Source: JBKEHD01 sp046710445 (GTDB lineage Bacteria > Pseudomonadota > Alphaproteobacteria > Rickettsiales > Midichloriaceae). Taken from it: a stretch of 42,399 nt of DNA. How positions within the stretch are numbered: the stretch's first letter is position 1; each line of letters starts with the position of its first letter. Below are positions 1 to 9,664 of the stretch, one piece after another. Position numbers and translations under genes: made by a program. The stretch spans positions 1 through 42,399 of the forward strand of contig JBKEHD010000007.1 of NCBI GenBank assembly GCA_046710445.1, written 5' to 3'. The notes under the pieces are model-generated. The model saw nothing but the letters and a program-made list of their open reading frames with translations, did no database searches and was not told the DNA's origin.

Positions 1-738
1 ACTACTACCCTCTGTCGAATTAAAAATTGGAACAACCTTGATACGCTTTTTTCCACATAAAAACAGTGTATTATCAGATACACCACCAACAAAAGTTATG
101 TTGAATTTATCATCTTTCACTACTGTATATGATGTTTTTACAGCATTATATTTATATGGATTTATAGCAGTTGTGTCTTCTTTATTATAACTACTATTAT
201 AGTTACATATCATACCTGTACTAGCTTCTGGAGTCTGCAATGTTTTGTAAAAACTAATGTAGCCTTTGTCCAGATCTGAATTACAAGTTATTGATGCTGT
301 ACAATCTTGCGCTGTTTCATTATCTTTAGTTACACATATTTTTGAAAAAATATCTTCTGTCTGTTCATCATCACAACTAGCTTGAAATGCTTCAAAATAC
401 CTTGCACTAAAATTTTCACCATCTCCCTTTTGGCATTTTGACATGCAGTCAATTATAATATCATCATTCAATTCAATAGAATATTCTTCTGCAATTTGAG
501 AGTCAGCACCAATCATCTTATATGGCTCAAATTTGCGAGAAAATCCACTGCATTCATTTTTGCATATCCTTTGGCATTCATGATTTAAAGGTGATAAGAT
601 TAAATTGTCACCACCGTTACTACCAAAATCACCTGGCAATAAACAATGTTGATAAAAATCAGCAGACATCAAATTTGCAGGAAATATAAATGTTATAGCT
701 ATAAATAAATATATGTACAAATTTTGCTTTTTAATCAT
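1..738 (-). CDS. Cys-rich secreted protein, 3' end outside window
   Basis: The minus-strand frame starting at ATG 738 is open to the left edge (246 codons visible), so the C-terminus is missing. The first ~26 residues are a hydrophobic signal peptide (MIKKQN, then an Ile/Phe-rich core, ending near LMSA). The exported part carries about twelve cysteines, several paired as CxxxC (for example HECQRIC and DCMSKC), which suggests disulfide bonding in the periplasm or at the surface. I do not recognise the family with certainty. Large Rickettsiales VirB6/TrbL-like secretion proteins have Cys-rich exported N-terminal regions, so this could be the start of one; that is inference and needs the downstream transmembrane region. 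It is divergent from bamB across a 110-bp gap. Confidence 0.7.
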   Translation of the reverse strand, partial: MIKKQNLYIYLFIAITFIFPANLMSADFYQHCLLPGDFGSNGGDNLILSPLNHECQRICKNECSGFSRKFEPYKMIGADSQIAEEYSIELNDDIIIDCMSKCQKGDGENFSARYFEAFQASCDDEQTEDIFSKICVTKDNETAQDCTASITCNSDLDKGYISFYKTLQTPEASTGMICNYNSSYNKEDTTAINPYKYNAVKTSYTVVKDDKFNITFVGGVSDNTLFLCGKKRIKVVPIFNSTEGSS

Positions 739-848
739 TTCGAAGAATAGCTCACAATTAAAATTAAGGTTACATTTTAACTTTAGACTTTACAACAAAA
801 ATAATTAGCAGTATTAAAGTTGTTTCAAGTAATGGTAATTCAAATATT

Positions 849-2063
849 ATGATTTTTTATAAATTTATACTAAAGAGTACTTTCATAATATTCTGTATTA
901 CTTTTTTAACATATTGTTCCAAAAAAAATATTAGTACAAATATTACAAGTGTAAGCGAAAAAACAGTATGGCAATATTCTAATTATTTCAATGGTGATGC
1001 ACTATTAAATGCAAACAAACTGTCTGATAATAATTTCAAAATATTCCCATTAGGTGGCTCAGTTACTTTCCCACTAATATCTTATCCTATAATTGGAAAT
1101 AGCTTTGTTGTATTAATGGACAAATCTGGAACAATTATGAAAATTGATACAGAAAGCAAAAATGTGCAATGGAAAAATATTCCAAGCAATACAAAAAATC
1201 ATTTTTTCTCCAGTTATCTAAATGGAGGTTTATCACAAAACAATGATAAAGTATTCGCAACTTACGGCTCAGAGAGTGTATTATGTGTGGATTTAAAAAC
1301 AGGAAAAACTATTTGGGAAAAAAAATTAAATGAAATAATACGATCTTACCCCGTGTTACATAATGGAAGAATATATCTGCAAACAGTAAATAACGGTATG
1401 TACGCCATAAATCAAAAGAATGGGGAAGTGATTTGGTATAAATCTGGTTTAATTGAGCAAGTTAATGTCGTAAATGTTACATCACCAATTATTTATAACA
1501 AAATGATAATATCACAAAATTCTAGTGGAGATTTAACTGGAATAGATATTGATACTGGTTTTACAATATGGGATTTAAATACCTCAGATATTAGTGATAT
1601 TTATAATGATACTTCTAGTAATATAATAATAAATCAACCAATTTTAGTAGGTGATGATTTATACTTTTATTCATCGAACAAACATGTTTATAAATATTCT
1701 TTGAAAAACAAAAAACTCTTATGGAAAAGTGAACAAAGCATATCTAAACCAATTTATGTATATGGAAAATCGTTATTTGCTATAGATGATTTTGATAATT
1801 TAATTGCATTAAATACAAGTACGGGATCAAAAATTTGGACTTTAAATATAAATCAATATTTAGACAAAAAATACAAAGGTCAAAGTATATACTGGAATTA
1901 TCCTACAGTTATAAATAAAGAGATATATATCCTTAGCAACAAAGGAAATCTTTATAAATTCAGCTTAGATGGGAAATTCATTAAAAAAGAAAATATTTCT
2001 GTCGGAAATTTTTTACCCATTATATACGCTAATGATAATGCATTTGTAATTTCAAGGAAATAA
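849..2063 (+). CDS. bamB: BamB-like PQQ/beta-propeller outer-membrane assembly lipoprotein
   Basis: 404 residues. The N-terminus is a lipoprotein-type signal ending FLTYC (Cys 23; Tyr before Cys is atypical for a lipobox). The rest has repeated blades of PQQ type: G-K-T-I-W-E-K, G-E-V-I-W-Y, G-F-T-I-W-D, K-K-L-L-W-K and G-S-K-I-W-T, each followed by a short hydrophobic strand and a (A/C)(L/V/I)(D/N) motif. That pattern and length match BamB, the beta-propeller of the BAM complex that helps fold outer-membrane barrels. No strong Shine-Dalgarno precedes the ATG. The next gene starts 4 nt after the stop, so the two are probably co-transcribed. A different PQQ-repeat lipoprotein is the alternative. 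Confidence 0.8.
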   Translation: MIFYKFILKSTFIIFCITFLTYCSKKNISTNITSVSEKTVWQYSNYFNGDALLNANKLSDNNFKIFPLGGSVTFPLISYPIIGNSFVVLMDKSGTIMKIDTESKNVQWKNIPSNTKNHFFSSYLNGGLSQNNDKVFATYGSESVLCVDLKTGKTIWEKKLNEIIRSYPVLHNGRIYLQTVNNGMYAINQKNGEVIWYKSGLIEQVNVVNVTSPIIYNKMIISQNSSGDLTGIDIDTGFTIWDLNTSDISDIYNDTSSNIIINQPILVGDDLYFYSSNKHVYKYSLKNKKLLWKSEQSISKPIYVYGKSLFAIDDFDNLIALNTSTGSKIWTLNINQYLDKKYKGQSIYWNYPTVINKEIYILSNKGNLYKFSLDGKFIKKENISVGNFLPIIYANDNAFVISRK

Positions 2064-2067
2064 TGAC

Positions 2068-2856
2068 ATGAGTTGCCATCATCAAGATGATACAAATAAT
2101 TGGATAGTTCAGTATTTTTTAGATTTAAGCTCAGGTGAATTATACGGAATAAGTATAGTTGTTGCGTTATTTGTATATGGTGTCATTGGAAGCTTCACAC
2201 ATTGTATAGGAATGTGTGGTCCCATTGCTATTGGTCAGATGAATATTAGGCTAATGAATCTAAAAAAAGATCAACTTACCAATTGGAATAAGTTGAACTG
2301 CTCTCTTTCAATATCTTATTATTTAGGGAAAGCTATTAGCTACGGAGTTTTAGCTAGTATAGTAAAATTATTAGCCATTTCTTTAAATAATAATGAGTTA
2401 TTTAAAAAAATATCGGCTTTGTTAATAATTTTTGCTGCATTTATATGTTTACAAATAGCATTAAGAAATTTGATCAAAATTAAAAAATTTAATTTTTTCA
2501 AACAAAATCCTAAAATATTTTTAAAATTTGAGAAATTGTTAACAAATTTGGTAAAACGTTTAAGTCTAAATCCATTTGGGATACATGGCTTGCTTATGGG
2601 TATGATCTTAGGATTGATACCATGTGGACTTGTCATTAGCGCTATAATGATTGTATCGGCATATTCAGACAGTGTACTCATCTCATTTTCATCTATGTTC
2701 TTTTTTGGCTTAGGAACATTTCCTGGATTATTTATTGTTACATATTTAGGTCAAAATATAATGCTAAAAACTAAAAAATATATGAATATTATATATGCAA
2801 TTTTTATGCTTTGTAATTTTATTATTTTATTGCAATTTGTCCTAAAATTGATCTAG
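2068..2856 (+). CDS. DsbD_2/TauE-SafE-like multi-spanning membrane protein
   Basis: 262 residues with about six hydrophobic membrane segments. The hallmark HCIGMCGP motif lies at residues 45-52 (Cys 46 and Cys 50), and a second conserved IPCG motif has Cys 186, in the places typical of the cytochrome c biogenesis transmembrane family DsbD_2 (often annotated as sulfite exporter TauE/SafE). Relatives are linked to heavy-metal or thiol handling for respiratory enzymes; the substrate here cannot be read from sequence. A His/Cys-containing N-terminus (MSCHH) precedes the first helix. The ATG follows AAGGAAATAATGAC, a fair ribosome site that overlaps the stop of the BamB-like gene, so an operon is likely. 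Confidence 0.75.
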   Translation: MSCHHQDDTNNWIVQYFLDLSSGELYGISIVVALFVYGVIGSFTHCIGMCGPIAIGQMNIRLMNLKKDQLTNWNKLNCSLSISYYLGKAISYGVLASIVKLLAISLNNNELFKKISALLIIFAAFICLQIALRNLIKIKKFNFFKQNPKIFLKFEKLLTNLVKRLSLNPFGIHGLLMGMILGLIPCGLVISAIMIVSAYSDSVLISFSSMFFFGLGTFPGLFIVTYLGQNIMLKTKKYMNIIYAIFMLCNFIILLQFVLKLI

Positions 2857-2900
2857 AGTGTCTACTTAACGCTCTATTATAAATTTTATATATTTAATAT

Positions 2901-4136
2901 ATGGTATCTTTAACAAAAATTAAAAGAAAAAGCACCTATGCAGTGAATGTAGGTGGGATAAAAATTGGAGGTAACAATCCAATTGTTATCCAATCAATGA
3001 CCAATACATTAACTGAAGATGTAGATAAAACCGTAACACAAATTATAGAATTATTTGATGCCGGTTCAGAAATTGTTAGAGTCACCGTAAACGATAATAA
3101 TGCAGCAAAAGCGGTACCAAAAATAAAAGATACTTTACTTAAAAAAGGTTTCTTAGTCCCTTTAGTAGGTTGCTTTCATTATAATGGGCATCAACTTTTA
3201 AAAAACTTCCCAGAATGTGCAAAATCATTAGATAAATATAGAATAAATCCTGGTAACGTTGGTTTTAAAAATAAACGTGATAAAAACTTCGAAGAAATTA
3301 TAGAGCTAGCTCTACATCATGATAAACCAATTAGAATAGGTGTGAATTGGGGAAGTTTAGATGAAGATCTAATCGTAAATCTTATGGATGCTAATTCAAA
3401 AAAAAGTAATCCCGAAGAATCGGATTATATCATGCGACAAGCTATGGTATTATCAGCGATTCAAAGTGCAGATAAAGCTGAAAAGATTGGCATGCAAAAA
3501 GATAAAATCATCATTTCTGCAAAATTAAGTAAGGTTCAAGATTTAGTATCGGTATACAGAGAATTATCAGAACGCATTAAATATCCTTTGCATTTAGGTC
3601 TAACTGAAGCAGGTATCGGAACAAAAGCTATTGTAGCAACGACTACAGCATTATCTATATTACTTCAAGAAGGTATAGGTGATACAATCAGGGCATCTAT
3701 TACTCCCGCTATAAATCAATCAAGAAGTGGTGAAGTGAAGTTGTGTAGAGAAATTTTGCAATCATTAGAAATTAAAAACTTTAATCCACAAATTGCTTCA
3801 TGCCCTGGATGTGGCAGAACTTCCAGCACATATTTTCAACAACTTGCTGAAGATATACAAAATTATATTGATTTAAAAACGATTCATTGGGCAAAACAAT
3901 ATAAGGATGTTGAAAATTTAAAAATAGCAATAATGGGATGCATAGTGAATGGTCCTGGAGAAAGTAAACATGCAGATATAGGAATAAGTTTGCCAGGAAA
4001 CGGTGAAGAGGATGTAGCTGTAGTTTATATAAATGGAAAAAAATCACATACTCTAAGGGGAAAAGATATTAAATTAACATTCATTCAATTGATAGAAGAT
4101 TATATTGAAAAAAATTATCAAAAAATAGAAAAATAA
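2901..4136 (+). CDS. ispG: 4-hydroxy-3-methylbut-2-enyl diphosphate synthase (IspG/GcpE)
   Basis: 411 residues. The enzyme converts methylerythritol cyclodiphosphate to HMBPP in the MEP isoprenoid pathway and needs a [4Fe-4S] cluster. The three cluster cysteines are visible: CPGCGR at 301-306 (Cys 301, Cys 304) and GCIVNGPGE with Cys 347 and Glu 354. The N-terminal TIM-barrel start (IVIQSMTNT) and the KYRINPGNVG segment are characteristic. Length matches the bacterial form without an inserted domain. It lies 44 nt after the DsbD_2-like gene on the same strand and converges on infB. Rickettsia proper lacks this pathway, so the gene helps place the organism elsewhere in Rickettsiales. Confidence 0.97.
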   Translation: MVSLTKIKRKSTYAVNVGGIKIGGNNPIVIQSMTNTLTEDVDKTVTQIIELFDAGSEIVRVTVNDNNAAKAVPKIKDTLLKKGFLVPLVGCFHYNGHQLLKNFPECAKSLDKYRINPGNVGFKNKRDKNFEEIIELALHHDKPIRIGVNWGSLDEDLIVNLMDANSKKSNPEESDYIMRQAMVLSAIQSADKAEKIGMQKDKIIISAKLSKVQDLVSVYRELSERIKYPLHLGLTEAGIGTKAIVATTTALSILLQEGIGDTIRASITPAINQSRSGEVKLCREILQSLEIKNFNPQIASCPGCGRTSSTYFQQLAEDIQNYIDLKTIHWAKQYKDVENLKIAIMGCIVNGPGESKHADIGISLPGNGEEDVAVVYINGKKSHTLRGKDIKLTFIQLIEDYIEKNYQKIEK

Positions 4137-4161
4137 TAGTAAATTAATAACGATTTTACTA
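4137..4161. terminator. weak inverted repeat between ispG and infB
   Basis: Seven-base arms TAGTAAA (4137-4143) and TTTACTA (4155-4161) with an 11-nt loop sit right after the ispG stop, in the 156-bp gap between convergent genes. There is no clear T-run, and AT-only arms are weak, so termination is only a guess. The rest of the gap shows nothing recognisable. Confidence 0.25.
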
Positions 4162-4292
4162 TATATCAACGCTACATATTAAAATATTAGAAAATCTTTT
4201 AATTTATACCTTTATCGCTCTATCACCCATATCCTTTGAGTATTTACTTTAAACTAATCTGGAGAAATAATTATTCTCTTTAGCAAGCAAAA

Positions 4293-6743
4293 TTAGACGA
4301 TTTTTTCTTCAATAAACGTATATGCTTCAAAAATATCTTTTTCTTTAATATCATTAAATTTTTCAAATGATATACCGCATTCAAATCCTGTCCTTACTTC
4401 TTTCACATCTTCTTTAAATCTTTTTAAGGTAGCTAATTTACCATCATATATCACAACGTTATCTCTAAGCAATCTACCCTGTGATCTACTGCTTATCACA
4501 CCATCTGTAACCATACACCCAGCTACTTTTCCATGACTACTCAAATTAAATACTTGTCTTATTTCAGCATGCCCAGCAATACTTTCTTTTCTCACAGGAG
4601 CTACTAATCCTTTGGCAATAGCTTTGATTTCATTTAAAAGATCATAAATTACAGAGTAATATTTTATATCTACCTCTAATTTATTTGCAAATTTTGTTGT
4701 TTTACTATCAGCCTTAGTATTAAAACCAATAACAATAGATCCGCTTACTTTAGCTAAAGATATATCAGATTCTAAAACACCACCAACAGCCATATGAGAA
4801 AATTTTATTTTTACTTTTTCATCTGATATTTTTTCTAAGCTGCTTTTGATTGCTTCTAATGATCCATGTACATCAGCTTTTATTATTACATTTAATGTTT
4901 TTACATCAGAAGCTTCAAAATTAAATAATTCTTCTATTGATTTCTTTTCAACTATTTTATTTTTATCTTTTTTATACTTTTTGAATTCAATAATTTTCTT
5001 TGCTGCTTTTTCATTTTCTACGACAACAAACTGCTCACCTGCTTCTGGTGCAAAACTCATCCCCAAAATCTCTACAGGCATTGACAAAGAAGCTTCTTTA
5101 CACCTTGTTCCTTTATCGTCTATTAAAGATCTGACTTTAAAATACTCATCTCCCACAACAACTATATCAGAAATTCTCAATGTACCTCTTTGAATGATAA
5201 AAGTAGCAAGTACACCCATATTTTTATCAACTTTAGATTCAATAACAACTCCAGAAGCTTTTCTATCAGGATTTGCTTTAACATCCATTATTTCTGCAAG
5301 AATTAAAATTGCTTCCTCAAGATCATCCAATCCCTTTCTTTCTTTTGCAGAAACAGGAATCACAATAACATCACCACCCATAGCTTCAGGTATAAGTTCA
5401 TAACTCAAAAGCGAATTCTTTACTTTTTCAACATTTGCTGTTGATTTATCTATCTTATTTATAGCTACTATTATTTGTACTTTAGCTGCTTTGGCGTGAT
5501 TAATAGCCTCTATAGTTTGAGTTTTTATCCCATCATCAGCAGCAACAACTATAATAACTATATCAGTAACTTCAGCTCCTCTCATTCTCATAGCTGTAAA
5601 AGCTTCATGTCCAGGAGTATCAAGAAATGTAATAGATTTCCCCTTTTTAAACTTTACGTTATATGCACCAATATGTTGAGTTATACCACCAGCTTCTCTA
5701 GATACCACATTAGTCTCTCTTAAAGCATCCAATAACGAAGTTTTACCATGATCTACATGCCCCATAATAGTCACTATTGGAGGTCTGGTTTTCAAAGAAG
5801 ATTCATCATCAATTTCTTCAGCAAATAGTGTTTTTTCAATATCAGCATCCGTTTTTCTTATAGCTGTATGACCTAATTCCTCTATCACCAACTCTGCGGT
5901 ATCTATATCAATCACATCATTAATAGTTGCAGCAACACCATTATTCATCAATATTTTCATGACAGTATTTACTTTTTCTGCCATTTTTGATGCTAATTCT
6001 TGTATAGAAATTTCATCTTTAACTTCAACTTCTCTAAATATCTTATCTTTCTTTAAATGTTTTTTATCCTTATTTCTTGACCTAGATTTCCTTCTAATTG
6101 TGGTGATTTTTGTTTCTACACCATGCTCTTCCTCAATTTTCTGCAGAGCTGATAATGTTATCTTTTTTACATCTCTCTTTTTAATAATTTCCTTTTTTTT
6201 CTTAGAATCTTCCTCTTCTGCAGTAGTTCCATTAAATTTCGTCGCCTTCTTTTTATCTTCTAGCTTCTTTGTATCGGCAGTACTAGTTGTGACAGTTGTC
6301 TTTACATTCTCAATAGGTTTTTGAGATTTTTTATTGATATAATCTAAATCTTTTATACCCTCTGATTCAGTAACAATATTTTTGATATTTGGAAATTTAA
6401 CAACCTCCTTTACAACTTCTTTTTTCTTTATATTTTTTTTACTTTCTTCTATTTTTTTCTTTTTAATAGCATTTTCAATCGCTGCATTTTTACTTTTTTC
6501 AGATTCCAATAATGCACTCAATCTATTTTGACGTTCTTTTAATGTTAAAGAACCATCATCCTCTCCAACATAATTTTCATTTTTACTGTTATTTTTACTC
6601 TTTGTAACAACTATAACTGTACCAAACTTTTTATTAGCTGCCTCCTTATTACCCACATTTGTGCTAGGTAATTTTAAACCCAATTTTTTATCACTTATTC
6701 CCAAGGGTTTTATTTTTTTATCTTTGTCATTATTTTCAGGCAT
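4293..6743 (-). CDS. infB: translation initiation factor IF-2
   Basis: 816 residues. IF-2 is the GTPase that places initiator tRNA in the ribosomal P site. The first ~240 residues are a Lys/Glu-rich, low-complexity linker typical of the IF-2 N-terminus, followed by the IF2_N module (around 240-295). The G domain has GHVDHGKT at 328-335, then DTPGHEAF and NKID. The C-terminal domains II-IV follow, with the C2 module near the end. Length is in the usual 800-900 range. In most bacteria infB sits between nusA and rbfA; here no nusA lies upstream (a symporter-kinase diverges) and no rbfA downstream (ispG converges), so it is a lone gene. Confidence 0.97.
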   Translation of the reverse strand: MPENNDKDKKIKPLGISDKKLGLKLPSTNVGNKEAANKKFGTVIVVTKSKNNSKNENYVGEDDGSLTLKERQNRLSALLESEKSKNAAIENAIKKKKIEESKKNIKKKEVVKEVVKFPNIKNIVTESEGIKDLDYINKKSQKPIENVKTTVTTSTADTKKLEDKKKATKFNGTTAEEEDSKKKKEIIKKRDVKKITLSALQKIEEEHGVETKITTIRRKSRSRNKDKKHLKKDKIFREVEVKDEISIQELASKMAEKVNTVMKILMNNGVAATINDVIDIDTAELVIEELGHTAIRKTDADIEKTLFAEEIDDESSLKTRPPIVTIMGHVDHGKTSLLDALRETNVVSREAGGITQHIGAYNVKFKKGKSITFLDTPGHEAFTAMRMRGAEVTDIVIIVVAADDGIKTQTIEAINHAKAAKVQIIVAINKIDKSTANVEKVKNSLLSYELIPEAMGGDVIVIPVSAKERKGLDDLEEAILILAEIMDVKANPDRKASGVVIESKVDKNMGVLATFIIQRGTLRISDIVVVGDEYFKVRSLIDDKGTRCKEASLSMPVEILGMSFAPEAGEQFVVVENEKAAKKIIEFKKYKKDKNKIVEKKSIEELFNFEASDVKTLNVIIKADVHGSLEAIKSSLEKISDEKVKIKFSHMAVGGVLESDISLAKVSGSIVIGFNTKADSKTTKFANKLEVDIKYYSVIYDLLNEIKAIAKGLVAPVRKESIAGHAEIRQVFNLSSHGKVAGCMVTDGVISSRSQGRLLRDNVVIYDGKLATLKRFKEDVKEVRTGFECGISFEKFNDIKEKDIFEAYTFIEEKIV

Positions 6744-6872
6744 TAAACAATATTTATAGTCTATGATACAGGAATTGAGTATAGACTTAAATTATCTTAA
6801 AGCAAGAAATGTAATATAATTATATTAAAAAACATGCTGTTTTCGTACTTGCATCCAAGATAAATTTTTAGC

Positions 6873-6900
6873 TTGACATTAAATTTTGCGTTAATTAGAG
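6873..6900 (+). promoter_or_regulatory. possible promoter of the symporter-kinase gene
   Basis: A perfect -35 TTGACA (6873-6878) lies in the 255-bp infB/symporter gap. The best -10 at a 16-nt distance is TTAGAG (6895-6900), which is poor, so the box may need an activator. Two TTGTCA direct repeats (6921-6926 and 6943-6948, 22 bp apart) lie downstream of it and could be operator sites. Start of transcription would leave a leader of about 90 nt. Confidence 0.35.
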
Positions 6901-6998
6901 TTTTGTAATAAAAATGACGATTGTCAAAAATGGGGGTCTAATTTGTCATAAGAATCTATGAGTTTAAACTACTAAAAAAGTCTTTAATAATTAGATTA

Positions 6999-9650
6999 AT
7001 GGAAAAAATGGGGAAATTGCATATAATCGATGTATCTATAGTTGGAATTTATTTGCTTCTTTGTGTAATAATAGGATTATACAAATCCACTAAGATTGCA
7101 AATATCAAAGAATACGCTCTTGGGAATAGGAATTTTTCTACTTTTACAATAATAGCAACAATTTTCGCTACTTTTATTAGTGCGAATGCAACATTGGGTA
7201 TAATAGGGCATATATATGAATTAGGGTTAGTTTTTGCAATATCTTTATTTTTTATGCCATTAAATTGGCTCATAATTAAACTAATATATGCAAAAAATAT
7301 TGATAAATTTAATTCTTGCATTTCAATTAGTGAAATTATGGAGAAACTTTATGGCAATATAGGATCATATATTACCAGCATCGTATCTTTAATTACAGCT
7401 ATTGTTTTTATAGCAATTCAAGTAACAGCCATTGGTTATTTATTTAATTATTTTTTTAATTTAACGTATATCCAAGGGATTCTTATAGGTTTTACTGTAC
7501 TAATGTTATACTCTGCATTTGGCGGGATACGCGCAGTAGTACTAACAGATGTTTTTCAATTTTTTATATTTTTCCTAGCATTACCAATAGCCTGTGGATA
7601 TGCATATTATAAAGCTGGCAGTTACAATACTATTATTAATTCCATACCTAATTCACATTTAGAAATATTTACCGACACCAATCATATAATGCAATTCTTT
7701 AGCTACATAATTTTAATGACATTACCTGCAATGGCAGCTCCCTATGTACAAAGATTGCTAATGGCGAAAAACAAATCTCAATTGTTACATTCATATAATA
7801 TATTGATCGTTGTAGCAGTTATTTTTTCTTTTGTAATTTTCATTTTAGGATTTTCAATACGATCTCTTTATCCTGATATTGAAGGTAAAATCGCCTTATA
7901 TCATTTTATTGCTCAACTTTCACCAATATTTATTGGATTCCTAGTATCAGGTATGTTAGCGGTTATTATGTCTTCTGCAGATTCTTGGCTTAATGCTGCA
8001 AGTGTCATTATTGCACATGATATAGTGAAAAAAAAATTCCCACATTTTACACCAAAACAAGAATTACTAACAGCTATGTTGATGACTTTTTGCACTGGTA
8101 TTGTAGCAGTAATCATTGCATTAAACAGTGGAGAGATTTTTAAATTGATGATACTCGTGCAATCATTTGCGTATTCAACTATTTTAGTCCCATTTACTGC
8201 AGGATTTTTAAATATAAAAAGCAACAAAACTTCCTTTGTTTTTAGTGTAATAAGCGGTGTTTTTGCCACTGTTTTTATGAAATATCTCACAGGGGAATTT
8301 GGAATAATAAGTCTAGCAATAGGAGTCATAGGAAGTAGCATAGGATTTTTTGGAGCCAATTATTATCAAGTAAAAAAAGGGATAATAAAGATAGAGAAAC
8401 CTGTATACAAGGAATACAGACAACATATGTATCAAAGAGTAAAAAAATCAATAGGCAATTTATTATCTACCAGCAAAATAGAAAATAAAAATAAATCATT
8501 CTATTACATATTTGCTTTATTTATTATTATTCTTAACATACCTATTATTGTATTAGGATATAATTCTTTTAATAATTTTATTTATGTAATAATACGATGT
8601 TTACGTTATATCTCGCTATTTCTCGCTTTATTATTACTCATTCATGAACTTTTCACTCAAAACTATCTTATGAAATTATGGAATTTAACATTATTTTTCA
8701 CATTACCATTGACTGGAATGTATATTTTTGCCTCAAGTGGTTACGATATTATATGTGGAATTAATTTTTTACTTCTAAATGTAATTTTATTCTTATTAGT
8801 TAATGTATACAATGCTTGCTTAATATCTGTATTTGGCTGGATTTTAGGCATCATTATGCATATAGGCGTATCCATATATAATCCCAATCTCATACCAAAT
8901 CATCATATTGTTGATGCATTTATTTCAACTTATTCTCTAGGAATCTTATGTTTGTCAATTATCTATATTGCATATAATAAATTAAAAGAAGATAAACTAA
9001 AGCATCAAATACTAGAAACATTAGGAAGTGCAATTGCACATGATGTTTCTACACCTCTCTCTACAAACATTATGATGATAGAAATAATGAATAACGCTTT
9101 AGAGAAAAATGATTACGATACTATAAAAGAATACCTTGATCATTTAAAAATATGTAATACCCAAGCTATACAAGATGTTGATCTAATGCTCAACACTATC
9201 AAATCCAAAAATAACTATTTTACCGATTGGGAAAATCATTCGATTATAAATTGCATTAATACTGCATTAAAAAGATATTACATGAATGAAGAACAAAGAA
9301 AACGTGTAACTTTTTTAGATATCAATAACAAAGAAAAAGATTTTACTTTTGTAGGCTCGGAAACATTATTAAGACATGTAATATTTAATTTACTCAAAAA
9401 TGCACTAAAATATGCTGGAAACAACGCAAAAATAGAAATATTTCTAGGAAACAATAAATTGCATATTAGAGATAATGGCTATGGTATAAAAAAAGAAGTG
9501 TTCGCAAATCTTTTTCAAAAATACGTAACAACAGGAGGCATTGGAATTGGACTTAACTTTTGTAAAGAAGCAATGATTACCATGAAAGGTGAAATCACAT
9601 GCATTAGCAAAAAAGATAAAGGTACTGAATTTATTATTTCATTTAAATAA
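6999..9650 (+). CDS. Na+/solute symporter-sensor histidine kinase fusion
   Basis: 883 residues in two parts. Residues ~1-470 are a sodium:solute symporter (SSS/SLC5) with about 12-13 membrane segments, and ~490-655 add further hydrophobic segments. The cytosolic C-terminus is a histidine kinase: the phosphoacceptor is H681 in AIAHDVSTPLS, the N box has N797 and N801 (NLLKNALKY), the G1 box is DNGYG at 825-829, and the G2 box is TTGGIGIGL at 844-852. The architecture recalls CbrA-type sensor kinases, where transport or substrate occupancy is coupled to signalling; ligand and partner are unknown. No response regulator is adjacent. It converges on coaBC with a 14-bp gap. Confidence 0.9.
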   Translation: MEKMGKLHIIDVSIVGIYLLLCVIIGLYKSTKIANIKEYALGNRNFSTFTIIATIFATFISANATLGIIGHIYELGLVFAISLFFMPLNWLIIKLIYAKNIDKFNSCISISEIMEKLYGNIGSYITSIVSLITAIVFIAIQVTAIGYLFNYFFNLTYIQGILIGFTVLMLYSAFGGIRAVVLTDVFQFFIFFLALPIACGYAYYKAGSYNTIINSIPNSHLEIFTDTNHIMQFFSYIILMTLPAMAAPYVQRLLMAKNKSQLLHSYNILIVVAVIFSFVIFILGFSIRSLYPDIEGKIALYHFIAQLSPIFIGFLVSGMLAVIMSSADSWLNAASVIIAHDIVKKKFPHFTPKQELLTAMLMTFCTGIVAVIIALNSGEIFKLMILVQSFAYSTILVPFTAGFLNIKSNKTSFVFSVISGVFATVFMKYLTGEFGIISLAIGVIGSSIGFFGANYYQVKKGIIKIEKPVYKEYRQHMYQRVKKSIGNLLSTSKIENKNKSFYYIFALFIIILNIPIIVLGYNSFNNFIYVIIRCLRYISLFLALLLLIHELFTQNYLMKLWNLTLFFTLPLTGMYIFASSGYDIICGINFLLLNVILFLLVNVYNACLISVFGWILGIIMHIGVSIYNPNLIPNHHIVDAFISTYSLGILCLSIIYIAYNKLKEDKLKHQILETLGSAIAHDVSTPLSTNIMMIEIMNNALEKNDYDTIKEYLDHLKICNTQAIQDVDLMLNTIKSKNNYFTDWENHSIINCINTALKRYYMNEEQRKRVTFLDINNKEKDFTFVGSETLLRHVIFNLLKNALKYAGNNAKIEIFLGNNKLHIRDNGYGIKKEVFANLFQKYVTTGGIGIGLNFCKEAMITMKGEITCISKKDKGTEFIISFK

Positions 9651-9664
9651 ATACAAAAAAAGCT

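Noticed and set aside
2340..2681. 113-codon minus-strand frame
   Set aside because: It lies fully inside the DsbD_2-like gene, has no family features and reads as the complement of membrane codons.
4846..6324. Several plus-strand frames of 69-121 codons
   Set aside because: All are antisense shadows of infB, with Ser/Phe/Ile-rich translations typical of complemented Lys/Glu codons.
6744..6998. Riboswitch or structured RNA in the infB/symporter gap
   Set aside because: Only short repeats and a poor promoter are visible; no known riboswitch core.
7913..8359. 148-codon minus-strand frame
   Set aside because: Antisense to the symporter domain, no ribosome site and no recognisable motif.
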